A DNA stretch of 14,124 nt, from positions 1-14,124 of the forward strand of contig WLNU01000020.1 in assembly GCA_009699645.1 (NCBI GenBank), in the 5' to 3' direction. Made by a program: the position numbers and the translations under genes. Source of the DNA: Actinomycetota bacterium. GTDB lineage: Bacteria > Actinomycetota > Actinomycetes > Nanopelagicales > Nanopelagicaceae. A model generated the notes under the pieces. The model searched no databases and had not been told where the DNA came from. It worked only from the letters and a program-made list of their open reading frames with translations. Positions 7,410-14,124 of the stretch are shown one piece after another (within the stretch, counting starts at the first letter, position 1; each line of letters begins with the position of its first letter).

Positions 7410-8360
7410 ATGCGCGTATTCCTTACCGGTGGGGCTGGATTCATAGGTTCGCACCTGTGTGATGCCCTCATCGCCCAAGGCGACACCCCCTCGATCCTGG
7501 ATAACCTTTCAACCGGGCAGCTCACAAATATCACCCATTTAACTAACAGGGTCGAAATCCACCAAGGCGACATCCGCGATGTCGCACTGGTAAACAAGTT
7601 AACTCAAGAATCAGATTTAGTTCTTCATATGGCCGCAGCACTTGGCGTCAACACAATCTTAGAGAAAACCGTTGAATCGGTATCAACAAATTTCACAGGT
7701 AGCGAAGTTGTTTTACAAGCCGCCCTAAAACACAACAAGAGAATCATTATCGCTAGCACCTCTGAGATCTATGGCAAGAATCCTGACCAACCTTTAAAGG
7801 AAACTCATGATCGCATTGTCGGTGCACCGCAAAAAATCCGCTGGACATACGCCGATGCTAAAGCTCTTGAAGAGGCCATCGCCCATTCACTGTTTTTAAC
7901 TGAAGGCCTCAAGGTCTCAACAATTAGATTCTTTAATACTGTTGGACCGCGCCAAACAGGCCGCTATGGAATGGTCGTTCCACGCTTTGTGCAATCAGCG
8001 ATCAAAAATGAGCCCCTCACAATCTACGGCGATGGCACACAATCTCGAGTCTTCTGCCACGTCCTTGATGCAATCGATGCACTCCTTAAAATTACCAAGG
8101 ATGATAAAACGATCGGTGAGGTCTTCAATGTTGGCGGTGAAGGTGAAACCACAATCCAGCAGCTTGCTGAGAAGATAATCACCAACACACAATCATCCTC
8201 AGAGATTACTTACACCCCATACAGCGATGCCTATCCTGCCGGCTTTGAGGACATGCAACGCCGCGTTCCTGACATTACTAAGGCTAAAGTAGCGTTGAAT
8301 TGGAAACCAACTAGAGATCTGAATCAGATTATTAGTGATGTTGCGGCAAGCTTTAATTAA
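7410..8360 (+). CDS. NAD-dependent nucleotide-sugar epimerase/dehydratase (extended SDR)
   Basis: The 316-residue extended short-chain dehydrogenase has the Rossmann motif TGGAGFIGSH (6-15) and an acidic residue for the NAD ribose (Asp31 in ILDNLSTG). The catalytic set is Ser118 in STSEIYG plus Tyr147 and Lys151 (YADAK). FFNTVGPRQTGRYGMVVPRF (174-193), IYGDGTQSRVFCHV (205-218) and FNVGGEGETT are hallmarks of UDP-glucose/UDP-glucuronate-acting epimerases and UDP-xylose synthases. The enzyme works in the cytosol on a UDP- or dTDP-sugar. A nucleotide-sugar 6-dehydrogenase is encoded nearby at 9096, so a UDP-uronic acid is a plausible substrate (4-epimerisation or decarboxylation), though 4-epimerisation of UDP-glucose or UDP-GlcNAc fits equally. 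It lies alone on the plus strand and its end overlaps the convergent FkbM-type gene by 8 bp. Confidence 0.88.
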   Translation: MRVFLTGGAGFIGSHLCDALIAQGDTPSILDNLSTGQLTNITHLTNRVEIHQGDIRDVALVNKLTQESDLVLHMAAALGVNTILEKTVESVSTNFTGSEVVLQAALKHNKRIIIASTSEIYGKNPDQPLKETHDRIVGAPQKIRWTYADAKALEEAIAHSLFLTEGLKVSTIRFFNTVGPRQTGRYGMVVPRFVQSAIKNEPLTIYGDGTQSRVFCHVLDAIDALLKITKDDKTIGEVFNVGGEGETTIQQLAEKIITNTQSSSEITYTPYSDAYPAGFEDMQRRVPDITKAKVALNWKPTRDLNQIISDVAASFN

Positions 8361-9057
8361 CTAAATCTAAGTAGTTATTTGAAACAAAAATTTTAGAAAG
8401 TGACGTCTGCTCAACTAGTTTATAGTTTAATTCCTCAAGATACTCATTGATTTTGGACCCTAAGTCACTCAATTCTACAGGTGACTCAATACAGACGACT
8501 CTGGGCCGACAAATCTTCCAGTCATTTGAAGTCAAGACATCAAAATCTGCGCCTTCGACATCAATTGAAATAAATGTTGGTTCTAAGTCCGTCATTGGAA
8601 AAACCAAATCTGACATCGGCACGATTGTAAAGGTTTTCTTGCCGATTATTGTTGCTTTACCAGAACTCACTAATTCGTTAGCGATTCTTTCCGAGGTTGT
8701 TGAGTACTCATATGGGTATAACTCAAAAAAAGTACTTTTACCGGGTTGACCAACAAGTGATTTAAGGACTGAGTCTCGAGGTCGTATTAACTTTCCTAAA
8801 ACTTGATTACGGGTAAGCGGATCTACAAGTATGCCCCGCCAACCTAGCCGATAAAAGAAATATGAGTTTGAACCAGAGACTGGGCGACCTGAACCGATAT
8901 CCATATATCTTCCAAAGTTTTCGGGGCAATACTTATATATAGTTTCGTCCTCGTTAGCTTGGCTAAAGAATTTACGATTTGAAAACTTTACAGAGTATTG
9001 ATTTAACAAACTTGCAATTAACCCTACGAGCGGTCTACTCGAAATCCATTTACGCAT
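8353..9057 (-). CDS. FkbM-family methyltransferase-like protein
   Basis: The 234-residue protein matches the FkbM pattern. FFSQANEDETIY (30-41) precedes the SAM-binding motif YMDIGSG (51-57, Asp53). Then come SNSYFFYRLGWRGILVDP (63-80) and the late motif ISIDVEGADFDVL (163-175, Asp166 and Glu168), followed by the rPRVVCIE strand. These proteins transfer a methyl group from S-adenosylmethionine, often to a sugar hydroxyl in polysaccharides or natural products. It is probably the last gene of the ligase/dehydrogenase operon, 38 bp downstream of the dehydrogenase stop, and would modify the surface glycan. Its base composition is visibly more AT-rich (about 40% GC in sampled lines) than the flanking genes, hinting at recent acquisition. 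No clear Shine-Dalgarno; a TAGCCT lies 6 nt before the ATG, so a separate leaderless start is possible. Confidence 0.8.
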   Translation of the reverse strand: MRKWISSRPLVGLIASLLNQYSVKFSNRKFFSQANEDETIYKYCPENFGRYMDIGSGRPVSGSNSYFFYRLGWRGILVDPLTRNQVLGKLIRPRDSVLKSLVGQPGKSTFFELYPYEYSTTSERIANELVSSGKATIIGKKTFTIVPMSDLVFPMTDLEPTFISIDVEGADFDVLTSNDWKICRPRVVCIESPVELSDLGSKINEYLEELNYKLVEQTSLSKIFVSNNYLDLVN

Positions 9058-9095
9058 CTACCAAGGCTAACTCTTCAGTTTGACCTGTGATTGCT

Positions 9096-10301
9096 TTAAA
9101 GCTGGATGGCATTTTTAACTTTACCCGTTGTATCAAAGACATATGGCGCTGCCTTCATAATCTCAGCCTCTGAAACTTGATCGTGTTTTGTTACAACAAT
9201 TGCAATATCAGCTCCAGTCAACGGTGCAGATTCCTTGCCCTGCCAACTTCCAACTACAGAGTCGCTCCACGTCACTACCGCCCCCATATCATCAAGTGCC
9301 TCAATCAAATGTTCAGCAGGGGTCTCACGAGTATCAGCAACATTTGGCTTATAAGCAACTCCCACAACCAAGACCTTTTTACCCTTAAGTGAACCACCAT
9401 TGTCATCTGCCACACGCTTGGCAATGTATTGAGGCATCTCTAGGTTGACTTCATTTGCCCGTGCAATAAAAGTCGCTCGGACTCCATTTTCTAGCGCCAA
9501 GTGCGCTAGGTATGAAGGGTCAACAGGAATGCAGTGCCCACCAACACCGGCACTTGGTGAAAACTTCATAAAACCATAAGGCTTGGTATTGGCAGCATCC
9601 AGAGTTTCTCTCACGTCAATTCCTAGTGCATGTGAAATCTGAGCGAGCTCATTTACAAGTGCGATGTTTACTTGTCTAAAGGTATTTTCAAATAACTTTG
9701 CAGCCTCGGCCACCTCTGGAGAAGAGACTTCAATAAGCTCATCACAAAAGGTTGCATAAAACTCTCGTGTGCGACGCGTCGCCTCGGGTGTTAATCCTGA
9801 AAATAGACGGGGAGTATTTTTCTGATTCCACTCAATGCGGCCGGGATCAACGCGCTCTGGTGAGATTGCATACTCATGAGCTAGCAGAGCTTTTGAGTGC
9901 TTTTCAATTGTGGGTTTGATGAAATTACGAATAGTGCCAGGAAAAGATGTTGATTCATTAATAATCAGCGCGGGCTTATCTAGATGTTCGGCAATTACTT
10001 TGCATGCAGAATCTATATAGGAAAGATCAGGTAAACGCTTGGAGTCCAGCGGGGTTGGAACGGCAATTACAACTATGTCTGAGCCGGCAATATCTGCGCT
10101 ATTTGAGGTTGCTTTGTAGGTGCCCTTTGCGAGTAAGCCAGCTATAACTGAGCTATCAACACCCTCAATGTGCGAGATCCCCTTATTGAGGCGATCAACA
10201 ACAACTTGGCTCTTATCAAAACCAACCACAGTGTGATGAGCACCTGCAAAAGCAGAGATAGTCAATCCAACATAGCCCTGCCCAATAATCGAAACCTTCA
10301 T
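9096..10301 (-). CDS. Nucleotide-sugar 6-dehydrogenase (UDP-Glc / UDP-HexNAc dehydrogenase family)
   Basis: The 401-residue enzyme oxidises C6 of a UDP-sugar to the carboxylate with two NAD+. The Rossmann motif is IIGQGYVGL (5-13). NESTSFPGTIRNF (115-127), ISPERVDPG (146-154), AAKLFENTFRQVNIALVNE (200-218, with Lys202) and GVGGHCIPVDPSYL (252-265, catalytic Cys257) follow. The C-terminal UDP-binding domain has GVAYKPNVADTRETPA (314-329). GGHCIPVDP rather than GGxCxPKD is typical of the WecC/WbpA/VipA branch that acts on UDP-HexNAc, but some UDP-glucose dehydrogenases share it. The product would be an activated uronic acid for a surface glycan. It starts one base after the stop of the ligase gene (TAG-C-ATG), so the two are surely co-transcribed and probably translationally coupled. 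Confidence 0.92.
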   Translation of the reverse strand: MKVSIIGQGYVGLTISAFAGAHHTVVGFDKSQVVVDRLNKGISHIEGVDSSVIAGLLAKGTYKATSNSADIAGSDIVVIAVPTPLDSKRLPDLSYIDSACKVIAEHLDKPALIINESTSFPGTIRNFIKPTIEKHSKALLAHEYAISPERVDPGRIEWNQKNTPRLFSGLTPEATRRTREFYATFCDELIEVSSPEVAEAAKLFENTFRQVNIALVNELAQISHALGIDVRETLDAANTKPYGFMKFSPSAGVGGHCIPVDPSYLAHLALENGVRATFIARANEVNLEMPQYIAKRVADDNGGSLKGKKVLVVGVAYKPNVADTRETPAEHLIEALDDMGAVVTWSDSVVGSWQGKESAPLTGADIAIVVTKHDQVSEAEIMKAAPYVFDTTGKVKNAIQL

Positions 10302-10302
10302 G

Positions 10303-12009
10303 CTAAGGCAGCTCTTTATTGGCTTTATTGAGTGGATCTAGTTCAATCATTTTTTGCTTGGCTTGTGCTTTTTCAGATGGGGTTGACTTAGTCGCCCTAA
10401 ATAGAACCTTCCAAGCATCGTACTCGAGTGGACTAAATTCGACAGCTTTACGAGCGTAAATAATCGCCTGATCTGAAAGATTACTGCGTTCAAGAATATC
10501 TACTGCATTTACCAGCTTATAAATGTTTACAGGGTTAAAGTAATTTGGCTGTAGAGCTGACTCCAATTTAACTAAGTCCCCTCCATTTATAGCGTGCAAG
10601 TATTTATAGTCAGCGGTAAATGGCGGTAAGGCAACCAGTAGGCCTAATGCCATCCCAGTTGATGCTATTAAGCCGGCAGCAACGACTGGGTCAGCCTTCT
10701 TCTTTTTCGCAGATTTCTTACTTCCAGAAGTTATTGCTAGATCAACAGAAGTGGCTCTAGTGGTTCGCTCATATGCAACCATTAATCCAGAAAGCATCCA
10801 ACCCCAAATCGCTAATCCCAGTTGATTGATACTGATTATTGATTGAACTTGGTAGCAGATCCAAATTGCAGCCAGAGCAACAAAAATAGGATCGTATTGC
10901 TTGGTGCGCTTACTTACCTTAAGAATCGCTAAGCCTGCTAGACCAACCATGAATAGGTATGAAAACAGTAAGGGAAATCCACCGTAGGCAAAGAAGTCCA
11001 AAACTACATTGTGCGCCGCATTTGAAATCGTTTCTGGCCCTGGCATGTCAGTTGCGGCGCTAAGTGTTCTATACTCTCTAAAATACGTACCATAGGCATC
11101 CATTCCAACTCCAGTAAATGGATGATCTATACCCATATTGATTGCTGTATGCCAGTAATTGCCGCGCAAAGACACAGAGCGCTTATAAATATATGCCGCT
11201 AGAGGTCCTTTCTGGAGGGCCCCGGCCACAGCCACCACGCCAAGAATTGAAACTGCTATCAAATACAAGGAGGGGAGTTTGAAATCTTTAGTCAGCGAGC
11301 GGAGAAGATAGAACCCGACCAAAGCCATTCCCCCTGTAATGAGAACGAGGCCTTGCACCGCGCTCGTTTGAATAATTTCAAGAAAGGTGAGTACCCATAG
11401 TAATCCCGCCACCAGACGTAATTTCCAAGATTTTCCTGGCCCTGCCGCAAATGCCAGAATGGCAGTTCCAAACATTCCTAAGAATGCTCCCATGAAGTTT
11501 GGGTTACCAAAAGTTCCTAACAGATTCCCATAAATATTAGTCCAGGCTACAAAATCCCCAATTTGCCAAGCCCAGAGCCCATAAGCAAGATTGATTATTC
11601 CAGCAACAAAAAATGCATAGAGAATTTTCTTAAAACCTTCTGCGTTACTCAGTGCTGCGCTTCCAAGTGCAAATAAGCTTAAGAAGAAATATGTGAGAAA
11701 CCCGGTATTGCGCCCAGCCTCACCATAGAAGTTTTGAACAAATGGCGCCGCGCTCGTCATAGCACAAAGCAGAGAGAGGGCTACGAACAAACCAATTGCT
11801 CCAAAAAAGAATCTGTTTTCAGACCACATCGATTTGAAGCCACCTCGAATAAGTAGTGCAGCAATACCAAAACTTAAAGTACCAGCTGCCAGGAACTTAG
11901 AGATATTTACAGGGTCTGCGACTGGACCTACAACGATAAATACAGTGATAAATGCCGACCCAGCGGCCAATACTTTAACTAAAGTCTTTTCAATCACGCT
12001 ATTAAGCAT
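10303..12009 (-). CDS. O-antigen ligase/polymerase-family membrane protein with C-terminal TPR-like tail
   Basis: The 568-residue protein has about 12-13 hydrophobic segments, from residues 10-30 to about 441-461. A long outer loop at about 266-335 bears SLRGNYWHTAINMGIDHPF (Arg282 region) and GVGMDAYG. It is followed by AAHNVVLDFFAYGGFPLLF (331-349, with the conserved His333). FGNPNFMGAFLGMFG (167-181) is another family motif. This is the Wzy_C/WaaL/PglL architecture: transfer or polymerisation of undecaprenyl-linked glycans on the outer face of the membrane. A Lys-rich linker (SKKSAKKKKAD, 430-440) precedes the last membrane helix. The soluble tail (about 470-565) contains a TPR-like pair of helices (DQAIIYARKAVEFSPLEYDAWKVL region). 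A monoderm host would have no LPS, so the acceptor may be another glycan, teichoic-like polymer or surface protein. First gene of the glycan operon, directly downstream of the surface-protein gene. Confidence 0.85.
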   Translation of the reverse strand: MLNSVIEKTLVKVLAAGSAFITVFIVVGPVADPVNISKFLAAGTLSFGIAALLIRGGFKSMWSENRFFFGAIGLFVALSLLCAMTSAAPFVQNFYGEAGRNTGFLTYFFLSLFALGSAALSNAEGFKKILYAFFVAGIINLAYGLWAWQIGDFVAWTNIYGNLLGTFGNPNFMGAFLGMFGTAILAFAAGPGKSWKLRLVAGLLWVLTFLEIIQTSAVQGLVLITGGMALVGFYLLRSLTKDFKLPSLYLIAVSILGVVAVAGALQKGPLAAYIYKRSVSLRGNYWHTAINMGIDHPFTGVGMDAYGTYFREYRTLSAATDMPGPETISNAAHNVVLDFFAYGGFPLLFSYLFMVGLAGLAILKVSKRTKQYDPIFVALAAIWICYQVQSIISINQLGLAIWGWMLSGLMVAYERTTRATSVDLAITSGSKKSAKKKKADPVVAAGLIASTGMALGLLVALPPFTADYKYLHAINGGDLVKLESALQPNYFNPVNIYKLVNAVDILERSNLSDQAIIYARKAVEFSPLEYDAWKVLFRATKSTPSEKAQAKQKMIELDPLNKANKELP

Positions 12010-12016
12010 GAGTTGA

Positions 12017-12022
12017 ATCCTA
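12017..12022 (-). promoter_or_regulatory. Putative -10 hexamer / AGGA element before the O-antigen ligase-like gene
   Basis: TAGGAT (12022-12017 on the minus strand) is separated from the ATG at 12009 by 7 nt. It is the same hexamer at nearly the same distance as before the epimerase gene at 7410. No good -35 is visible at 16-18 nt; that position falls in the terminator stem. The embedded AGGA could instead be a Shine-Dalgarno at about 8-9 nt, so this element is ambiguous. Confidence 0.35.
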
Positions 12023-12036
12023 CTTGATAAGAAAGC

Positions 12037-12076
12037 CCAAAACCCGGCCCCCTCGTGAGAGAGGACCGGGTTTTGG
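12037..12076 (-). terminator. Strong intrinsic terminator downstream of the surface-protein gene
   Basis: A perfect 11-bp inverted repeat, CCAAAACCCGG (12037-12047) and CCGGGTTTTGG (12066-12076), is extended inside by CCTC (12051-12054) pairing with GAGG (12061-12064) around a six-base loop. On the minus strand the hairpin is followed by GCTTTCTTATC, a broken T-tract. It begins 36 bp after the surface-protein stop, so it should end that transcript. The A-run in the other arm also gives a partial T-tract on the plus strand, but no plus-strand gene ends here. The next minus-strand gene starts only 28 bp beyond it. Confidence 0.85.
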
Positions 12077-12112
12077 TACTTAGATCTTTATCAGATCAAA
12101 GGTAGAGGCAGG

Positions 12113-12387
12113 TTATGCCTTTATCTTCTTCTGGATCTTGATTACTAGGTTTGTTAGAGCTGTGATTGCTGCCTTTTGAGCTGCAATCTGAGCCTTTAGA
12201 TCTGCCATTAATTCAGCAACCTGAGTAGCTAGAGAAGCTACTGCATCAGCGGCATCTTGTGCCGCAGCTGTTGCTGCATCTGCTGCCTCTGCTGCCGCGT
12301 TGGCTGCATCAGTTGCCGCGTTGGCTGCATCAGTTGCCTCTGCTGCTGCATCGCCAGCTGCTGATGCTGCAGCTGTTGCTGCATCGT
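12113..12387 (-). other. Alanine-zipper coiled-coil module at the C-terminus of the surface protein
   Basis: From about residue 572 to the last residue the sequence can be written in unbroken heptads. Positions 3 and 7 of each heptad are hydrophobic: Ala/Ala in the first half, then V/M, L/I, Q/I, L/V and I/I in TQVAELM, ADLKAQI, AAQKAAI, TALTNLV and IKIQKKI. The 4-3 spacing is the coiled-coil a/d pattern. Ala at core positions resembles the alanine zipper of Braun lipoprotein-like trimers. The basic tail (KIQKKIKA) could contact acidic wall polymers or membrane. Confidence 0.75.
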
Positions 12388-14101
12388 CAGAGACTGTTGC
12401 TGTAGCTGAAAGAAGTACTCCACCTAGAGCTCCACCAAGACCAGATACTGTGAAAGCACCTGAAGCGGCTGGAGCATAAGTGGTGTACTGAACTAGTACA
12501 GCACCGGCAGACATTGTTGAAGTTGAGCATGTACCTGCGAAGTAAGTACATGAGGCTATTGCAGTTCCACCAAGAACCTTATTTGATGTAAGAGCAACAG
12601 ATGCTGCACCATCAAATACAGGGTTACCTAGTGAGTCCTTAGCAGAGCGTGTGATGACCATACCTTCACCTGGTGAGTATGAACTCTTATCGAAGCTGAT
12701 TGTCTCAGTTGCGACAGTTCCACCAAGGGTGAGAGTTACAGTTGTTGTTAAGTATGCAGTTGAAGTTGTAACTGCTGGATCTACCACGCGAACAGTAACT
12801 ACTGCGCTCTGGCCAGATGTTGAGTTTGATGCAGATGAGAAGGAGAGGTAATACTCACCTGTTCCATCAGCTGCTGCTGTTGGAGTTCCGCAACCTGTAA
12901 TTACTGATGGTGAAGCAGATACACAAGTAAGTGTTAGACCATCAACTTTGCGGCCACCTGAGTCAGTTGCAGTAATTTCAACTATCTCACCTGAAGTCTT
13001 GCCACCAGAGCGAACGATTGTTCCGTAGGCAGTCATTGTGTTATAAGACTTTGTAACTGTAAGTGTAGTTACTGATCCTGTAAATGTGATTGTCTCAGTT
13101 CCAATTACTAAACCTGAAGTTGTAGTAGTTGTAACTGTTGCTGTTCCAGCTGTTCCATTTGACCAAACGTTGATGAATTGGCCATTTGCCATGGTTCCAG
13201 TTGTAACGCCAGCACCTGTTGCTGGGCGTGTACCGGCTCCATCAGCACTGAAGGTGACGTATCCCTGACCAGCAAGAACTACTGTCATTGACTCACCCTT
13301 AAGTGAAGAATTTGTTCCACCAGTTTGAGTAGTTCCTGCAGCATTCTTCTGAACGATCTTGATCACCGCATCAGGAGTTGTGCGAGTTGATGACTTTGAA
13401 ACAGAGACTGCTGAGTCAGCTGTTGAAGAAGTACCAGCACCCCAAGTAGGGCCACCGGAGCGCATTGTAGAAGTTGAGCTTCCAACCGCTGTTGTATCAG
13501 CGGCGACAACTGTGACTGTCCATGAAACAACTGTTGTTGATGTAGTAGCTGCTGCACCAGCAGCAGATACTGTCATGTAGAACTGAACGACATAAGTTCC
13601 AGCAGCAGTTGGAGCTACAAGGTTCACACCAAATGTTGAGTTAACTGATGTGTTTGTAGATGCAGCAGATACTGTCAATGAATCTGGGTAACCAGATGAT
13701 GAGGCTGATGCAACCCAAAGAGCTGCGGCGCTAATTGCAGTTGGGGTGTCGAGTCCAGGAGTTGCAGCTCTCATCTTCACATATGTGTAATCTGGGAAAA
13801 CAGTTGAAGATGATGACACAGAGCTATCTGTTGGACGGAACTGAATTGTTCCAGCAGTAGATGAATTTGAAGATGTCTTGATCGCAGTAATTGTTACAGA
13901 ATCCTGTGCAGATGTTGTAACAAAGTTGTGTGACAAAACAGCTGTTGCACTCTCACCCAAAGTAATTGAATCAGTTGCTGAGTCAATTGTGAAGGTGTTT
14001 GCAACTACTGTCGCAGATGATGGAACTACGGAAAGCATTCCGAAGCCCAACGCTGCAACTGCAACAAGCGCTACGCGCTTGATGGTTGTCGTTGTAGACA
14101 T
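12113..14101 (-). CDS. S-layer-like secreted surface protein with C-terminal alanine-rich coiled coil
   Basis: The 662-residue protein opens with a signal peptide (KR n-region at residues 8-9, hydrophobic core VALVAVAALGFGMLSVV, cleavage after SSA near 30). Residues 35-570 are Ser/Thr/Val/Gly-rich, low in charge and predicted all-beta, as in stacked Ig-like surface domains. There are just four Cys, as two close pairs (393/404 and 518/525), probably disulfides outside the cell. Residues 571-662 form a continuous helix: Ala-rich heptads (DAANAAT, DAANAAA, EAADAAT) pass into conventional Leu/Ile/Val heptads, ending KIQKKIKA. No LPXTG or membrane anchor follows. AAAGGA lies about 6 nt before the ATG, a good ribosome site unlike the leaderless genes nearby, fitting high expression. 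A structural S-layer or fibre role is inferred from composition, not from a recognised domain. Confidence 0.8.
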   Translation of the reverse strand: MSTTTTIKRVALVAVAALGFGMLSVVPSSATVVANTFTIDSATDSITLGESATAVLSHNFVTTSAQDSVTITAIKTSSNSSTAGTIQFRPTDSSVSSSSTVFPDYTYVKMRAATPGLDTPTAISAAALWVASASSSGYPDSLTVSAASTNTSVNSTFGVNLVAPTAAGTYVVQFYMTVSAAGAAATTSTTVVSWTVTVVAADTTAVGSSTSTMRSGGPTWGAGTSSTADSAVSVSKSSTRTTPDAVIKIVQKNAAGTTQTGGTNSSLKGESMTVVLAGQGYVTFSADGAGTRPATGAGVTTGTMANGQFINVWSNGTAGTATVTTTTTSGLVIGTETITFTGSVTTLTVTKSYNTMTAYGTIVRSGGKTSGEIVEITATDSGGRKVDGLTLTCVSASPSVITGCGTPTAAADGTGEYYLSFSSASNSTSGQSAVVTVRVVDPAVTTSTAYLTTTVTLTLGGTVATETISFDKSSYSPGEGMVITRSAKDSLGNPVFDGAASVALTSNKVLGGTAIASCTYFAGTCSTSTMSAGAVLVQYTTYAPAASGAFTVSGLGGALGGVLLSATATVSDDAATAAASAAGDAAAEATDAANAATDAANAAAEAADAATAAAQDAADAVASLATQVAELMADLKAQIAAQKAAITALTNLVIKIQKKIKA
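12294..12335 (-). repeat. Perfect 21-bp tandem duplication inside the coiled-coil coding region
   Basis: Two identical adjacent 21-mers (GCCGCGTTGGCTGCATCAGT plus T on the plus strand) at 12294-12314 and 12315-12335 encode exactly one heptad each on the minus strand (NAATDAA register). The unit is seven codons, so copy-number change would lengthen or shorten the helix by whole heptads without breaking the frame. Confidence 0.9.
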
Positions 14102-14124
14102 TTGTTTCCTTTCGATTAGTCAAA

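Noticed and set aside
7206..7478. 90-codon minus-strand frame across the protease/epimerase divergent gap
   Set aside because: It overlaps the beginnings of two well-supported genes and both their likely promoters, and its protein has no family features.
9177..9392. Two overlapping plus-strand open frames, one Gln/Pro-rich, opposite the nucleotide-sugar dehydrogenase
   Set aside because: They lie wholly antisense to a gene with clear family motifs, have no recognisable domain and no ribosome site.
12083..12097. GATCT-5 nt-AGATC inverted repeat as an operator or second terminator
   Set aside because: Five-base arms with no T-tract, beside a much stronger hairpin; likely chance.
12294..12335. 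Direct repeats as a possible CRISPR array
   Set aside because: The repeats are adjacent with no spacers, are 21 bp, and lie in frame in a coding region.
12238..12423. Gln/Met-rich open frame of 61 codons on the minus strand
   Set aside because: It is the out-of-frame reading of the Ala-rich coiled-coil repeats of the surface protein (GCTGCA/GCAGCA-type codons read one base off).

Overview
The window looks like chromosomal DNA of a low-GC, streamlined aquatic actinobacterium. The acI/Nanopelagicales group (Planktophila or Nanopelagicus-like) is my best guess from memory of such proteins, not from a search. Supporting signs are moderate GC (high 40s percent by eye), very tight gene packing, several start codons preceded at 6-7 nt by a TAnnnT -10 hexamer (the actinobacterial leaderless pattern), and a secreted Ser/Thr/Ala-rich surface protein ending in an alanine-rich coiled coil. 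No rRNA, tRNA, CRISPR array, transposase or phage gene is visible. No stretch longer than about 300 bases lacks a gene.

Region A (1-4651) is small-molecule metabolism. The 5' end of a truncated secreted-protein gene (1-134, minus) is followed by a compact four-gene minus-strand operon running from 3691 down to 175: a UPF0303/GlcG-like protein, a fructokinase-like PfkB sugar kinase with a TTG start, an aldose 1-epimerase-like mutarotase, and a class III PLP aminotransferase related to glutamate-1-semialdehyde aminomutase. An aldo/keto reductase is transcribed divergently from a 27-bp gap. Together they suggest uptake-and-use of a sugar or amino-sugar derivative, but the substrate cannot be read from the sequence.

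Region B (4631-7303) is a large secreted zinc metalloprotease (HELGHTFGLGH) with Ig/Fn3-like modules and a C-terminal domain of uncertain type. Its gene meets the reductase tail to tail with a 21-bp coding overlap.

Region C (7410-12009) is surface-glycan synthesis: an extended-SDR nucleotide-sugar epimerase/dehydratase on the plus strand, then on the minus strand an O-antigen-ligase/polymerase-family membrane protein, a nucleotide-sugar 6-dehydrogenase and a low-GC FkbM-type methyltransferase, probably one operon.

Region D (12010-14124) holds a strong intrinsic terminator and the gene for an S-layer-like surface protein. The adjacency of this Ser/Thr-rich secreted protein, a secreted protease and a lipid-linked-glycan ligase/polymerase suggests a cell-envelope locus in which the glycan might decorate the surface protein. 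That is the most interesting hypothesis here, and it is inference only.
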